DNA of 36,207 nt, taken from Anaeromyxobacter dehalogenans (GTDB taxonomy: Bacteria > UBP6 > JAFGXH01). The position numbers and the translations under genes were made by a program. The first letter of the stretch is position 1, and every line of letters begins with the position of its first letter. The stretch spans positions 7,614 to 43,820 of the forward strand of contig DYRY01000001.1 in NCBI GenBank assembly GCA_020718465.1, given 5' to 3'. Shown here one piece after another: positions 9,506 through 18,174 of this stretch. The notes below the pieces were generated by a model, which saw nothing but the letters and a program-made list of their open reading frames with translations, did no database searches and was not told the DNA's origin.

Positions 9506-10366
9506 ATGTTTGAGAGACTTCCATTAGAGTCAACATTTTTAAAAGTTAATCTTAGTCAACAAAGTCATCTTCATTTTCTTGGAAATGATGCAGAGGCATC
9601 TCTTTTTATACGAGTAAACTCTCTTGATGAGTTTGAAAAAAGTAAATTGTCATATTGGTTTGAGCTTTTTCAAACAGAGAGTGCTCCAATTATACTTTTT
9701 CATACACAGATAAAAATACACCTATTCTCATTTGTATATAATGTTAAAGAGGCTGGTGATTGGGACGAGTTGAATGATATGATAGAACAAGAGGAGGTAA
9801 GAGTTCATTTTGTTGAATTTGAAGGAGATCATTTATATTTTGGATATACATTTATTTTGGAATTTTCACAAAACTTTACAGAGGAGCTTAAAAGAATAAT
9901 TATTCAGGCAAAAGAGTATATTAGAAAAATGATTAACCCTTTTGATTTTTCAAAAGCATTAGAGCTTTTTGAGAAGAAAGAGGCTATTTTCAAACTAAAA
10001 ACTCAAAAATTTGATAGATCATCTTTTTTTCTACCACAATATCAGGATGAGGATGAAGAGGATGTAGTTATACAAAAAGATGAACCTGTTAACAACATCA
10101 CACAAGATGATAGTGAAAATTTTATAATCAAAACTTATAAAAGAGATGAATATGAGTCATTAAAAGATAAAAACACTCCATTAATTGACAAAAAGGTAAA
10201 AATCCTTGAGGATAAAATAGCTGTTCTTGAATCTGTTATAAGAGAAAAAGGCAAAGAAAATAGTAAATTAAGGGACGAGAATAAATATCTTAAAGAGGAG
10301 TTAGAGTATCTAAAACTTGATAAGGGTAAAAAGGGTTGGTGGCCTTTTAAAAAAGAGGAGGGATGA
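9506..10366 (+). CDS. Hypothetical protein with C-terminal coiled coil
   Basis: 286-aa ORF; C-terminus KVKILEDKIAVLESVIREKGKENSKLRDENKYLKEELEYLKLDKGKKGWWPFKKEEG; ATGA-type overlap with the next gene. Confidence 0.75.
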   Translation: MFERLPLESTFLKVNLSQQSHLHFLGNDAEASLFIRVNSLDEFEKSKLSYWFELFQTESAPIILFHTQIKIHLFSFVYNVKEAGDWDELNDMIEQEEVRVHFVEFEGDHLYFGYTFILEFSQNFTEELKRIIIQAKEYIRKMINPFDFSKALELFEKKEAIFKLKTQKFDRSSFFLPQYQDEDEEDVVIQKDEPVNNITQDDSENFIIKTYKRDEYESLKDKNTPLIDKKVKILEDKIAVLESVIREKGKENSKLRDENKYLKEELEYLKLDKGKKGWWPFKKEEG

Positions 10367-11139
10367 TGAAAAATATTGTATCTATACTATTTCTTTTAAT
10401 ATTTGCATTTTCAACATCAATTATAGCTGAAGAGTTAACAGCAAAAGAGATTATTGATAAATCACTTGAACATAAATCTCTCTCTTATGAAAATAGTGAA
10501 GCAAAAATAAAAATGATACTTATAGATAAAGAGAAAAATCAGGAGGATAGAGCTGTTTTGATTAAATCAAAAAAAATAGATAATCAACAAAGAACTCTTT
10601 CTATTTTCTCTGGTGATGTAGAGATTAATGGAGTAAAATTTCTATCCATTGAGAATAAAAATGATGGAGATGAACAGTATCTATTCTATCCTGCACAAAA
10701 TAAGATAAATAGAGTTGTTTCATCATCAAATAAAAAAGAGCGATTTTTAGGCACTGATTTTACCTACTCAGATCTTGAGCAGAAACATCAAAAAGATGCT
10801 AATTTTAAAAAATTAGATGATGCAAATATTGGTAAAAATAGTTGTTATGTTATTGAATCTACTCCAAATAAAACAGATGACTCTCAATACTTAAAAGCTA
10901 TACTTTTTATTAGAAAAAATGATTTTATTCCATTAAAAGTGAAGTTTTTTAATAAAGATGGGGATTTTTTTAAAGAGTATCTTGTTAAAAAAGTAAAAAC
11001 TCAAAATGGTAAAAAAATTATATCACTCTCAACAATGAGTGATTTAAAAAGAAAACATACAACAATATTAGAGCTTGAGTATTTAAATGAAAATATTCAA
11101 CTTAAAGACTCTGATTTTTATAAAGAGAGTTTAAAATAA
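10363..11139 (+). CDS. LolA-like outer-membrane lipoprotein-sorting protein (COG2834 type)
   Basis: Signal peptide; TAKEIIDKSLEHKS, EINGVKFLSIENKNDGDEQYLFYPAQNKINRVVSSSNKKERFLGTDFTYSDLE is typical of this family. Confidence 0.83.
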   Translation: MMKNIVSILFLLIFAFSTSIIAEELTAKEIIDKSLEHKSLSYENSEAKIKMILIDKEKNQEDRAVLIKSKKIDNQQRTLSIFSGDVEINGVKFLSIENKNDGDEQYLFYPAQNKINRVVSSSNKKERFLGTDFTYSDLEQKHQKDANFKKLDDANIGKNSCYVIESTPNKTDDSQYLKAILFIRKNDFIPLKVKFFNKDGDFFKEYLVKKVKTQNGKKIISLSTMSDLKRKHTTILELEYLNENIQLKDSDFYKESLK

Positions 11140-11212
11140 ATAAAACTTTTTTTTTAAACAAAAAAGAGAATATTTTATGTTTTTTTTGATTACTCTATTT
11201 TATGGATATAAA

Positions 11213-11968
11213 ATGGTTACTATAAAAAATAATATTTCTCTATTTTTACTATTTTTAACACTTCTATTTAGTTACTCAAGTAAATCTCTTGCAGATGAGA
11301 TGGATTTTTCAGGAATAGTTCTTGAATCAAGTGAAATTGATGAGGAGAGTGAGAAAAGAGAGGAGGAGGAGATAGAGAACAAAATTAAAAAAAACGAGGA
11401 TGAGTTAAGTAAAAAAGGGGTATTTTTAGAGGATATTCAGAAAAAAAAGCCTAAACCAATTAAAAAAAATCTGCTATTTTTACCAGCAAATTTTTTAATG
11501 GAGTATCATAATTTTGCCCTTTTTGATAACATTCATGCATCTCATCTATTTTTTACCTCCTTTGAGGTATCAATGTTTGGTTTAAATATTTTAAACCTAC
11601 AAGGAGAGTTAGCCTCTGTTGGATATCAATTCAGTGCTGATTCAGACTATAATTCTCTTATAATAACCCCAATAAAAGGTCGATATGATTTTATATATGA
11701 AACAGTTCCACTGTTTGTAAAATTATCTCTACTTAAAACCTATATATTTGCTCAAGTGATTTCTGGATATGGTGGAAGTGCTGTTAGATATCTTTATGAA
11801 TATTTCTCTATTACAGCTGGATATAAAATGTATTCAGATCGATATCAGAGTTGGAATATCTATTTCTCTTTTGGAGTTGCACCAGATGATGTTGATAGTG
11901 GAGAGAGTTCACTATTTTTCTCTTTAGGATTAGAGATAGATTTATCAACTATAAAAATATCCTTTTAA
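11213..11968 (+). CDS. Secreted/outer-membrane protein of unknown function
   Basis: Signal peptide MVTIKNNISLFLLFLTLLFSYSSKSLA, E/K-rich linker, then a beta-strand-rich region; start 11213 preferred over 11177. Confidence 0.65.
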   Translation: MVTIKNNISLFLLFLTLLFSYSSKSLADEMDFSGIVLESSEIDEESEKREEEEIENKIKKNEDELSKKGVFLEDIQKKKPKPIKKNLLFLPANFLMEYHNFALFDNIHASHLFFTSFEVSMFGLNILNLQGELASVGYQFSADSDYNSLIITPIKGRYDFIYETVPLFVKLSLLKTYIFAQVISGYGGSAVRYLYEYFSITAGYKMYSDRYQSWNIYFSFGVAPDDVDSGESSLFFSLGLEIDLSTIKISF

Positions 11969-11970
11969 AA

Positions 11971-13755
11971 TCAGATAATATATTTTTGTTGTTCAAGAAG
12001 CTCTGTTGCAATTTTTTCTTTAAGAGCAACTGTATCAATTGTATAATCAAAAGTTAATCTCCAAAGTCCTTTTATATTTCTTTCAAGAGCTTTTTCATCT
12101 TTTGATAAATCTGATAACATCTTCATTGCTACACTTCTGATTCTTGTATATGCCTCAAAAACAAAAAGTTCAACATACTCTTTAGTTAATCTATTTTTTG
12201 TTCCAGATATTAAAATTTTACGCCCTCTAACAGATGCACTCTCCATTGCATAAAGATCTATTAACATATTTGCAAGTGGCTCATAAAAATACTCCCCTTC
12301 TGTAAAAGTGAAATTTTTATCTGCTAATTTAGCCATATATTTTTGAATAAAAGTTCCAGCAGTGTAAACAACCATTTTTTTAGATAAATCAGTTACTTTT
12401 AACTCTCTTGAAAGTGGTTGGTCATCAAAAGTTTTATCTACAGACTCTTTTTTAATCTCATCTAAAACTCGATTTAACTCCCCCAAAAAATCTATTTTTC
12501 CCTTCATTGCACCAGTTAAAATTTGAACAGGAATCAATAATCGATTAATTTCATTTGTTCCCTCATAAATTCTATTGATTCTACTATCTCTAAAAAGTCT
12601 TGCAACCTCATACTCCTCTGTAAATCCATATCCACCATGAATTTGAACTCCTTCATCAATAGCAGTTGCAGCAAATTCAGACCCCATTACTTTAACAATT
12701 GCAGTTTCAACATCAACCTCTTTTAAAAGTTTCCCAATTTTTTGTGAAAACTCTGGATGATTATCTTTTAAATCTCCAATTGTTTTATCTATCTCACTAC
12801 TAACACGATAGATTGATGATTCAGATGCAAAAGCTGTTGCCCCCATCATAGCAATTTTATGGCGAATCATCCCAAAAGAACCAATTGTTGAACCAAACTG
12901 TTTTCTTTCATTTGCATAAGTTGTACTAAGTTGGATAACTCGTTTAATTCCACCAACAGCTGCTGTTGCAAGTTTTAAGCGACCTAAATTTAAAATTCCA
13001 AGAGCAGAACGATGTCCCTCCCCTATTTTTCCAAGAAGATTTTCAATTGGAACTTCACAGTTTTCAAAAATAAGAGGACATGTTGATGAACCATGTATAC
13101 CCAATTTATCTTCCTCTTTACCAATAATTAAACCAGGAGTTCCTTTTTCAATTAAAAAAGCAGTAAAATGTTCTCCATCAATTTTTGCATAAATGGTGAA
13201 TAAGTTTGCAAAACCTGCATTTGATATAAACTGTTTTGAACCATTAAGAATATAGTGTGTTTTTGCTTCATTTAAAACAGCTTTTGTTTTTGAACCAAGA
13301 GCATCTGAACCATAACCAGTTTCAGTAAGACCATAAGCAGCAACCCACTCTCCTGTTGCAAGTTTAGGAATATACTTTTTTTTCTGCTCCTCTGTTCCAA
13401 AAAATAGAAGTGGAAGTGTTCCAATTCCCATATGTGCCATCATTGTTGTTGCAAAAGAGGCCTCTGCAGTCATCATCTCTAAAATTCTCATTGAAGATGT
13501 AACATCCATATCCAATCCATCAAATCTTTCTGGAATTTCAAGCATTAAAAACCCTTTTTCGCCCGCTTTTTTCATAAGTTCAAGATTTATTTTTGTTTTA
13601 AACTCATCTTTTTGTATATCTATAGATTTTGGTATAATCTCATTATCAAAAAACTTTTTTGCAGCTTTTGCAAAATTATTAACATCATTTGAAAACTCCT
13701 CTGGTGTTATAAATTGAGGTAGCTCCTTTTTTACTAATAAAAACTCTCCAGACAT
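11971..13755 (-). CDS. Acyl-CoA dehydrogenase
   Basis: WVAAYGLTETGYGSDALGSKTKA, NGSKQFISNAGFANLFTIYAK, QIHGGYGFTEEYEVARLFRDSRINRIYEGTNEINR; GGAGGAG SD before ATG 13755 (track start 13833 would include the operator/promoter). Confidence 0.93.
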   Translation of the reverse strand: MSGEFLLVKKELPQFITPEEFSNDVNNFAKAAKKFFDNEIIPKSIDIQKDEFKTKINLELMKKAGEKGFLMLEIPERFDGLDMDVTSSMRILEMMTAEASFATTMMAHMGIGTLPLLFFGTEEQKKKYIPKLATGEWVAAYGLTETGYGSDALGSKTKAVLNEAKTHYILNGSKQFISNAGFANLFTIYAKIDGEHFTAFLIEKGTPGLIIGKEEDKLGIHGSSTCPLIFENCEVPIENLLGKIGEGHRSALGILNLGRLKLATAAVGGIKRVIQLSTTYANERKQFGSTIGSFGMIRHKIAMMGATAFASESSIYRVSSEIDKTIGDLKDNHPEFSQKIGKLLKEVDVETAIVKVMGSEFAATAIDEGVQIHGGYGFTEEYEVARLFRDSRINRIYEGTNEINRLLIPVQILTGAMKGKIDFLGELNRVLDEIKKESVDKTFDDQPLSRELKVTDLSKKMVVYTAGTFIQKYMAKLADKNFTFTEGEYFYEPLANMLIDLYAMESASVRGRKILISGTKNRLTKEYVELFVFEAYTRIRSVAMKMLSDLSKDEKALERNIKGLWRLTFDYTIDTVALKEKIATELLEQQKYII

Positions 13756-13767
13756 TACTCCTCCAAA

Positions 13768-13789
13768 AATGAATGAACTCTCATTCATT
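13768..13789. promoter_or_regulatory. Palindromic operator AATGAATGA-ACTC-TCATTCATT, FadR(YsiA)/TetR-type fatty-acid-degradation box
   Basis: Perfect 9-bp inverted repeat; core TGAATGA-N4-TCATTCA matches the recalled B. subtilis TetR-family FadR consensus; abuts the -10 box. Confidence 0.78.
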
Positions 13790-13818
13790 ATCATAATTAT
13801 TATAACGCAGTTTGTCAA
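13790..13818 (-). promoter_or_regulatory. Sigma70-type promoter of the acyl-CoA dehydrogenase gene
   Basis: Minus strand TTGACA (13818-13813), 17-bp spacer, TATGAT (13795-13790). Confidence 0.8.
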
Positions 13819-13992
13819 TTTGTTTTTTCTCATAAATAACTCTTTTATTATAATTTTTTATAATAATAGAATATATTTTTCATATTTTTTACTTAATTTT
13901 CAAATAAAAATATTTTGATTTTTATTGTTTAGTTAAAACCCACGATTTATATAAGAATTAATTTATTTTTTTTTGGAGAGTGTTTTTTTTGA

Positions 13993-15342
13993 TTACTCAA
14001 CTTCAGAATCTTCAGAATCTTCAGAATCTACCTTTTTAGCAATAGGTTTTTCAATGTTTTCAACAGTTTTTTTAACAGGAACATATCCAAAATTATATTG
14101 GAAAGTTACAGATGCCATAAACCCACCTGTTGTATTTCCAGAGATAAAATTTGGACCATTTGTAAAAAACTGTTTATTCATATTGAATTGAAGAGCCATG
14201 TCTTCATTATGAAGAGAGAATCCAAAAGCAAAAGAGGAGTGATTATGACTCTCTTTTGCTATTCTTGTTGTATTTGCTGTAGTTATATCATTAGCTTTTT
14301 CATATGTTTTTGTTTCTGTTGAATCAAATTGAACATATTTGCTATAGCCACTAAAAAATGTAATCCACTCTTTAAAACGATACTCAAGTGAAATTCCTGC
14401 AAAAGGAAGAATAAATGTACCATTAGTTGTTTCAGTATAAGTTCCTTTAGTTGGATCTACCAAATCAGATTCTTTATTATAATCAGATGTATAGTGAATT
14501 CCAATATATGGTGTTACATCCATTTTTCCATTAGGACTAGTTATTTTTAATGATGTTCCTAAATTCATATTTATTGTAGAAAATTCATGCTCCATTGTTT
14601 GAACTTTTGCATCCTCTGCAGAATAGGTTATATCAAAATATCCCTCTGAAGAGTAGTCTAAAAACCCCCAAGCAGTTAAAAGAGTTTTTTCACCAAGTGG
14701 CATAAAATAACGTCCACCTAAAACAAGTTGAAGAATTCCATCTGATTCACTATTTAATTCTGTTTTAGGAGTTCCTGCTGAGCTATAAACTTCATCATTA
14801 TAAGAGCCAAAACGGAGTTTTAATAAAGCATCAAAACCAGTTTTTTCACCAAGTATCATACCTAATGAGAACCCAATATCAAATGCTTGAACCGATTTTG
14901 TTGCACTAGAGGAGGTATCTGCTAAATCATTGTTTAATTCTCCTTCAGCACTATCCCCCCAATAGTTAAGAAATAGACCTAAAGTCATATCTCCCATACC
15001 ATATGCACCAAAAATAGAGTATGTATGTTCAGCATCAAGATCAATACCCTCAACAGTTAGTACACTAGAGTAATCTGCAAAACCAACTGTAATTGCATCA
15101 GAGAAGCCAAATGTTCCAAAACCATTAAAATATTCACCACCAAAATATGAAGCATTTAAAAAATCTTTATATTGGTTTGAGAGATGTGGAAACATAATAA
15201 CATCACCAATATCATAAATAGACATTCTTCCATAATTTGGGAGAGCTGGTGATGATGATAAAGAACCAAGAGATTCAACCCTTGATGTTTGAGCAAAAAC
15301 AACAAAAGAGAATAAAAAAATAGAAAAAATTAACTTTTTCAT
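13993..15342 (-). CDS. Outer-membrane beta-barrel protein, 449 aa
   Basis: Signal peptide MKKLIFSIFLFSFVVFAQ; alternating beta strands; C-terminal acidic DSEDSEDSEVE. Confidence 0.75.
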   Translation of the reverse strand: MKKLIFSIFLFSFVVFAQTSRVESLGSLSSSPALPNYGRMSIYDIGDVIMFPHLSNQYKDFLNASYFGGEYFNGFGTFGFSDAITVGFADYSSVLTVEGIDLDAEHTYSIFGAYGMGDMTLGLFLNYWGDSAEGELNNDLADTSSSATKSVQAFDIGFSLGMILGEKTGFDALLKLRFGSYNDEVYSSAGTPKTELNSESDGILQLVLGGRYFMPLGEKTLLTAWGFLDYSSEGYFDITYSAEDAKVQTMEHEFSTINMNLGTSLKITSPNGKMDVTPYIGIHYTSDYNKESDLVDPTKGTYTETTNGTFILPFAGISLEYRFKEWITFFSGYSKYVQFDSTETKTYEKANDITTANTTRIAKESHNHSSFAFGFSLHNEDMALQFNMNKQFFTNGPNFISGNTTGGFMASVTFQYNFGYVPVKKTVENIEKPIAKKVDSEDSEDSEVE

Positions 15343-15627
15343 TACTACTCCTAAAGTAAAAAGTGATTAGTTTTATCATTTTTTAGAGTATAAAATCAAT
15401 AATAATTTGCTATTTTAAATCTCATAACAGATAATATAAAATGTAGATTTTGAGAAATAAAAATATTTTTCAAATAGATTTTAATAAATTGCAAACTATT
15501 CCTAAAATTGAAAACTAAAGAGCTTTTTTATGTTATAAAAAAATAAAAAAATCTTTAGAATTATAAAAAATATCTTTAACATTATTAGATAGTAGTAGCA
15601 AATATTTGATTATAAATAAGGAGTTTT

Positions 15628-17196
15628 ATGAAAGTTTTAATTGAGTATGATTCTGTAAAAGCCGATTTTATCCTTACTGAAAACAAAAATGGAAAAGATA
15701 TTAGAAAAAAATTTATGTTTTTTCAAGAGGTTTTAGTAGAGATTGACTCTTTTTTCGAAGTAAATCAGTTTGGAATAGAGCTTGTAAAAGCAACAAGACG
15801 TAATGATTTGCAAAAAATACGAGAACTCATCACAACAAATGTTTCAATTGAGTCAAAAGATTTTTATGGAAAAACAGCTCTAATTTGGGCTGCTGCTGGT
15901 GATAATTTAGAGATTATAAATTACCTTATTCAAAATGGAGCCAATGTAAATGCAAAAGATGATTTAGGTTTTAGTCCACTTATGTTTGCTGCAGAGAAAG
16001 GAAATTTAGAGGTTTTTAAATATCTTCATCAAAATGGTGGAGATATAAATGCAAAAACCATTGATTATCACTTTACACCTCTTATGTTTGCAGTTAGAGA
16101 GGGGCATAAAAATATTGTTGAGTATTTATTAAACAATAGAGTTCCTTTAAATGAGACAGAGAAAACAACAGCAGAGAGTTATAAAACTGCCTTAATAATT
16201 GCAGCAGAAAATGATTATTGGGATATTGTTAAATTATTGATTTCAGCTGGTGCAGATTTAAAGGCTTTTGATGCCCAAAATAGAACTGTTACAACTTTTG
16301 CTGGTTTATCAAGGAGAGATGATATTGTTGAATTTATAATAAACTACACTCAAAATGCCTATCTAAAAGAGTTTGATTTAAATCAAGATCCAGATATAGT
16401 TAAAGCTGTTAGAGAAAATAGTATTGATTCTGTAAAAAAAATATTAAAAAATAGCCCACAAGAGATAAATCGAGTTGGAACATTGGGTAAAACACCTATT
16501 ATATGGGCATCATCTATTGAGGATGGTAAAATTTTAGAGTATTTAATCAGTTGTGGTGCTAATATTGAGGATTCTGACTATTTAGGTTTTAATGGTTTAA
16601 TGTTTGCTTGTGAAAAAGGTTGTTTTGGAAATGTTGAGAGATTCCTTAATATTGGTGCCCAAATAAACTCAAAAACAAAAGATAAATCTATAACACCTCT
16701 TATGTTTGCTTCTAAAAATGGTTTTAATGATATTGTAGCTCTTCTTATTAATAGAGGTGCTGATATTCATTCAAAGGCAAAACTTCATCTTTTCGATTTA
16801 AAACCAACAATTACCCCATTACTTTTTGCAGCACAAGAGAGAAGATGGAGAACTGTTACACTTCTTATTAAATATGGAGCAAATAGTTTAGATAGAGATC
16901 AATTTTTAAGAACAGCAATATATTTTGCCTCTCAAGATAAGCAGTGGGACATTGTTGATTTGTTAATTTTAAATGGTGCAGATATAAATTTTTTTGATAT
17001 TTGGGATGGGAATGCAGTTTTATATGCAGCTAAGAATGGTGATTTAGAGGGATTAATTGCTTTATCTAAACGAAATGGTAATTTGAAATTTAAAGATATA
17101 AAAGGTTTAACCCCTTATGACTATGCTTTTCAAAATGGTTTTATAGATATTGCAGAGTGGATTAAAGAGGAATCAAATAAGCAATTTTGGTTTTAA
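15628..17196 (+). CDS. Ankyrin-repeat protein, 522 aa
   Basis: Many ANK motifs (GKTALIWAAAGDNLEIINYLIQNGANVNAKDD, TPLMFAVREGHKNIVEYLLNN). Confidence 0.93.
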   Translation: MKVLIEYDSVKADFILTENKNGKDIRKKFMFFQEVLVEIDSFFEVNQFGIELVKATRRNDLQKIRELITTNVSIESKDFYGKTALIWAAAGDNLEIINYLIQNGANVNAKDDLGFSPLMFAAEKGNLEVFKYLHQNGGDINAKTIDYHFTPLMFAVREGHKNIVEYLLNNRVPLNETEKTTAESYKTALIIAAENDYWDIVKLLISAGADLKAFDAQNRTVTTFAGLSRRDDIVEFIINYTQNAYLKEFDLNQDPDIVKAVRENSIDSVKKILKNSPQEINRVGTLGKTPIIWASSIEDGKILEYLISCGANIEDSDYLGFNGLMFACEKGCFGNVERFLNIGAQINSKTKDKSITPLMFASKNGFNDIVALLINRGADIHSKAKLHLFDLKPTITPLLFAAQERRWRTVTLLIKYGANSLDRDQFLRTAIYFASQDKQWDIVDLLILNGADINFFDIWDGNAVLYAAKNGDLEGLIALSKRNGNLKFKDIKGLTPYDYAFQNGFIDIAEWIKEESNKQFWF

Positions 17197-18062
17197 AAAG
17201 AGAATGATGTAAAAACAAAAAAATTATCTGAAGTTATTGCAGGAGATATTTTAAAACTACTTTTAGAGTCTGGTTTTGACCCCTCTCCTTCAAGAAAAAA
17301 CAGAATACCACCACCAATAAGTGTTAAAACCCCAGCAGATAAAAATATTTGCTTCATTAAAACACTACTAGAATAATCATCCTCTGCCGTTTTAATATCT
17401 TTTTGAGCATATTTTCCACTATTAAGATCATCTTGAATGCTATTTGCATTAAAATAAAAATAACCACCAACACCAAATAAAACTGCACTTGTTCCAAGTG
17501 TTATCCAAGTATATATTTTGGATGGAGAATCCTCTTTTTTATTTTTATGATCATCAAGAGTTAAATCTTCAAATGGTTCAGTTCTAAACTCTTTAAATGA
17601 TTTAAAAAGCTCATTTGCTAATATTTTAACAAGAGGAACCAATTTGTTTTCATCCATTGTGATTGTTTTTGATATTCGATTTTCAACAGTTGCATTTTTA
17701 ACATCTGCAAGTTTTAGTGTTATAATAAATGAGGTTCCTATTTGTCCAACATTTCCTAATACAATTTTATCAACTCCCAATGCCCCACCAATTTCAGCCA
17801 TACAAGAGTCCTCATTACAACCTAAAATCTCTTTTTGAGCCTCATGTTGTATCATTGAGGTTATATCACTTTTAGATATAATAGAAACATTACTATATTT
17901 TTGAAATTCAGAAAGAATAACCTCATAAAGAAGATTTACAACTCTTGAATCAACACCAATTTCTGCTTTTAAATCCATTACAGAGACTTTAATTTTTTTA
18001 ACCTCTTCAGAAAAAAGAGATAAAGATAAAAAAAACAGATAAATAATAACAAAATATTTCAT
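17193..18062 (-). CDS. LpoB/CsgG-like (TolB N-terminal-like) secreted protein with C-terminal membrane segments
   Basis: KVSVMDLKAEIGVDSRVVNLLYEVILSEFQKYSNVSIISKSDITSMI...LGCNEDSCMAEIGGALGVDKIVLGNVGQIGTSFIITLKL resembles a common myxobacterial family; TGGAGA before ATG. Confidence 0.72.
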   Translation of the reverse strand: MKYFVIIYLFFLSLSLFSEEVKKIKVSVMDLKAEIGVDSRVVNLLYEVILSEFQKYSNVSIISKSDITSMIQHEAQKEILGCNEDSCMAEIGGALGVDKIVLGNVGQIGTSFIITLKLADVKNATVENRISKTITMDENKLVPLVKILANELFKSFKEFRTEPFEDLTLDDHKNKKEDSPSKIYTWITLGTSAVLFGVGGYFYFNANSIQDDLNSGKYAQKDIKTAEDDYSSSVLMKQIFLSAGVLTLIGGGILFFLEGEGSKPDSKSSFKISPAITSDNFFVFTSFSF

Positions 18063-18072
18063 ATTATCTCCA

Positions 18073-18174
18073 CTAAAAAACCTGTTGGATTACAGATACT
18101 GTAAGTGTAATAGAACCATACAGAAAAAGCAATAATAAAGTTATTGTGATAACTTTATTTGTTTTTTTTCTCAT
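18073..18174 (-). CDS. 33-aa hydrophobic micro-ORF MRKKTNKVITITLLLLFLYGSITLTVSVIQQVF
   Basis: Start overlaps the upstream stop as TGATG at 18176-18172; ends TAG just before the SD of the next gene; too short for the ORF track. Confidence 0.5.
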   Translation of the reverse strand: MRKKTNKVITITLLLLFLYGSITLTVSVIQQVF

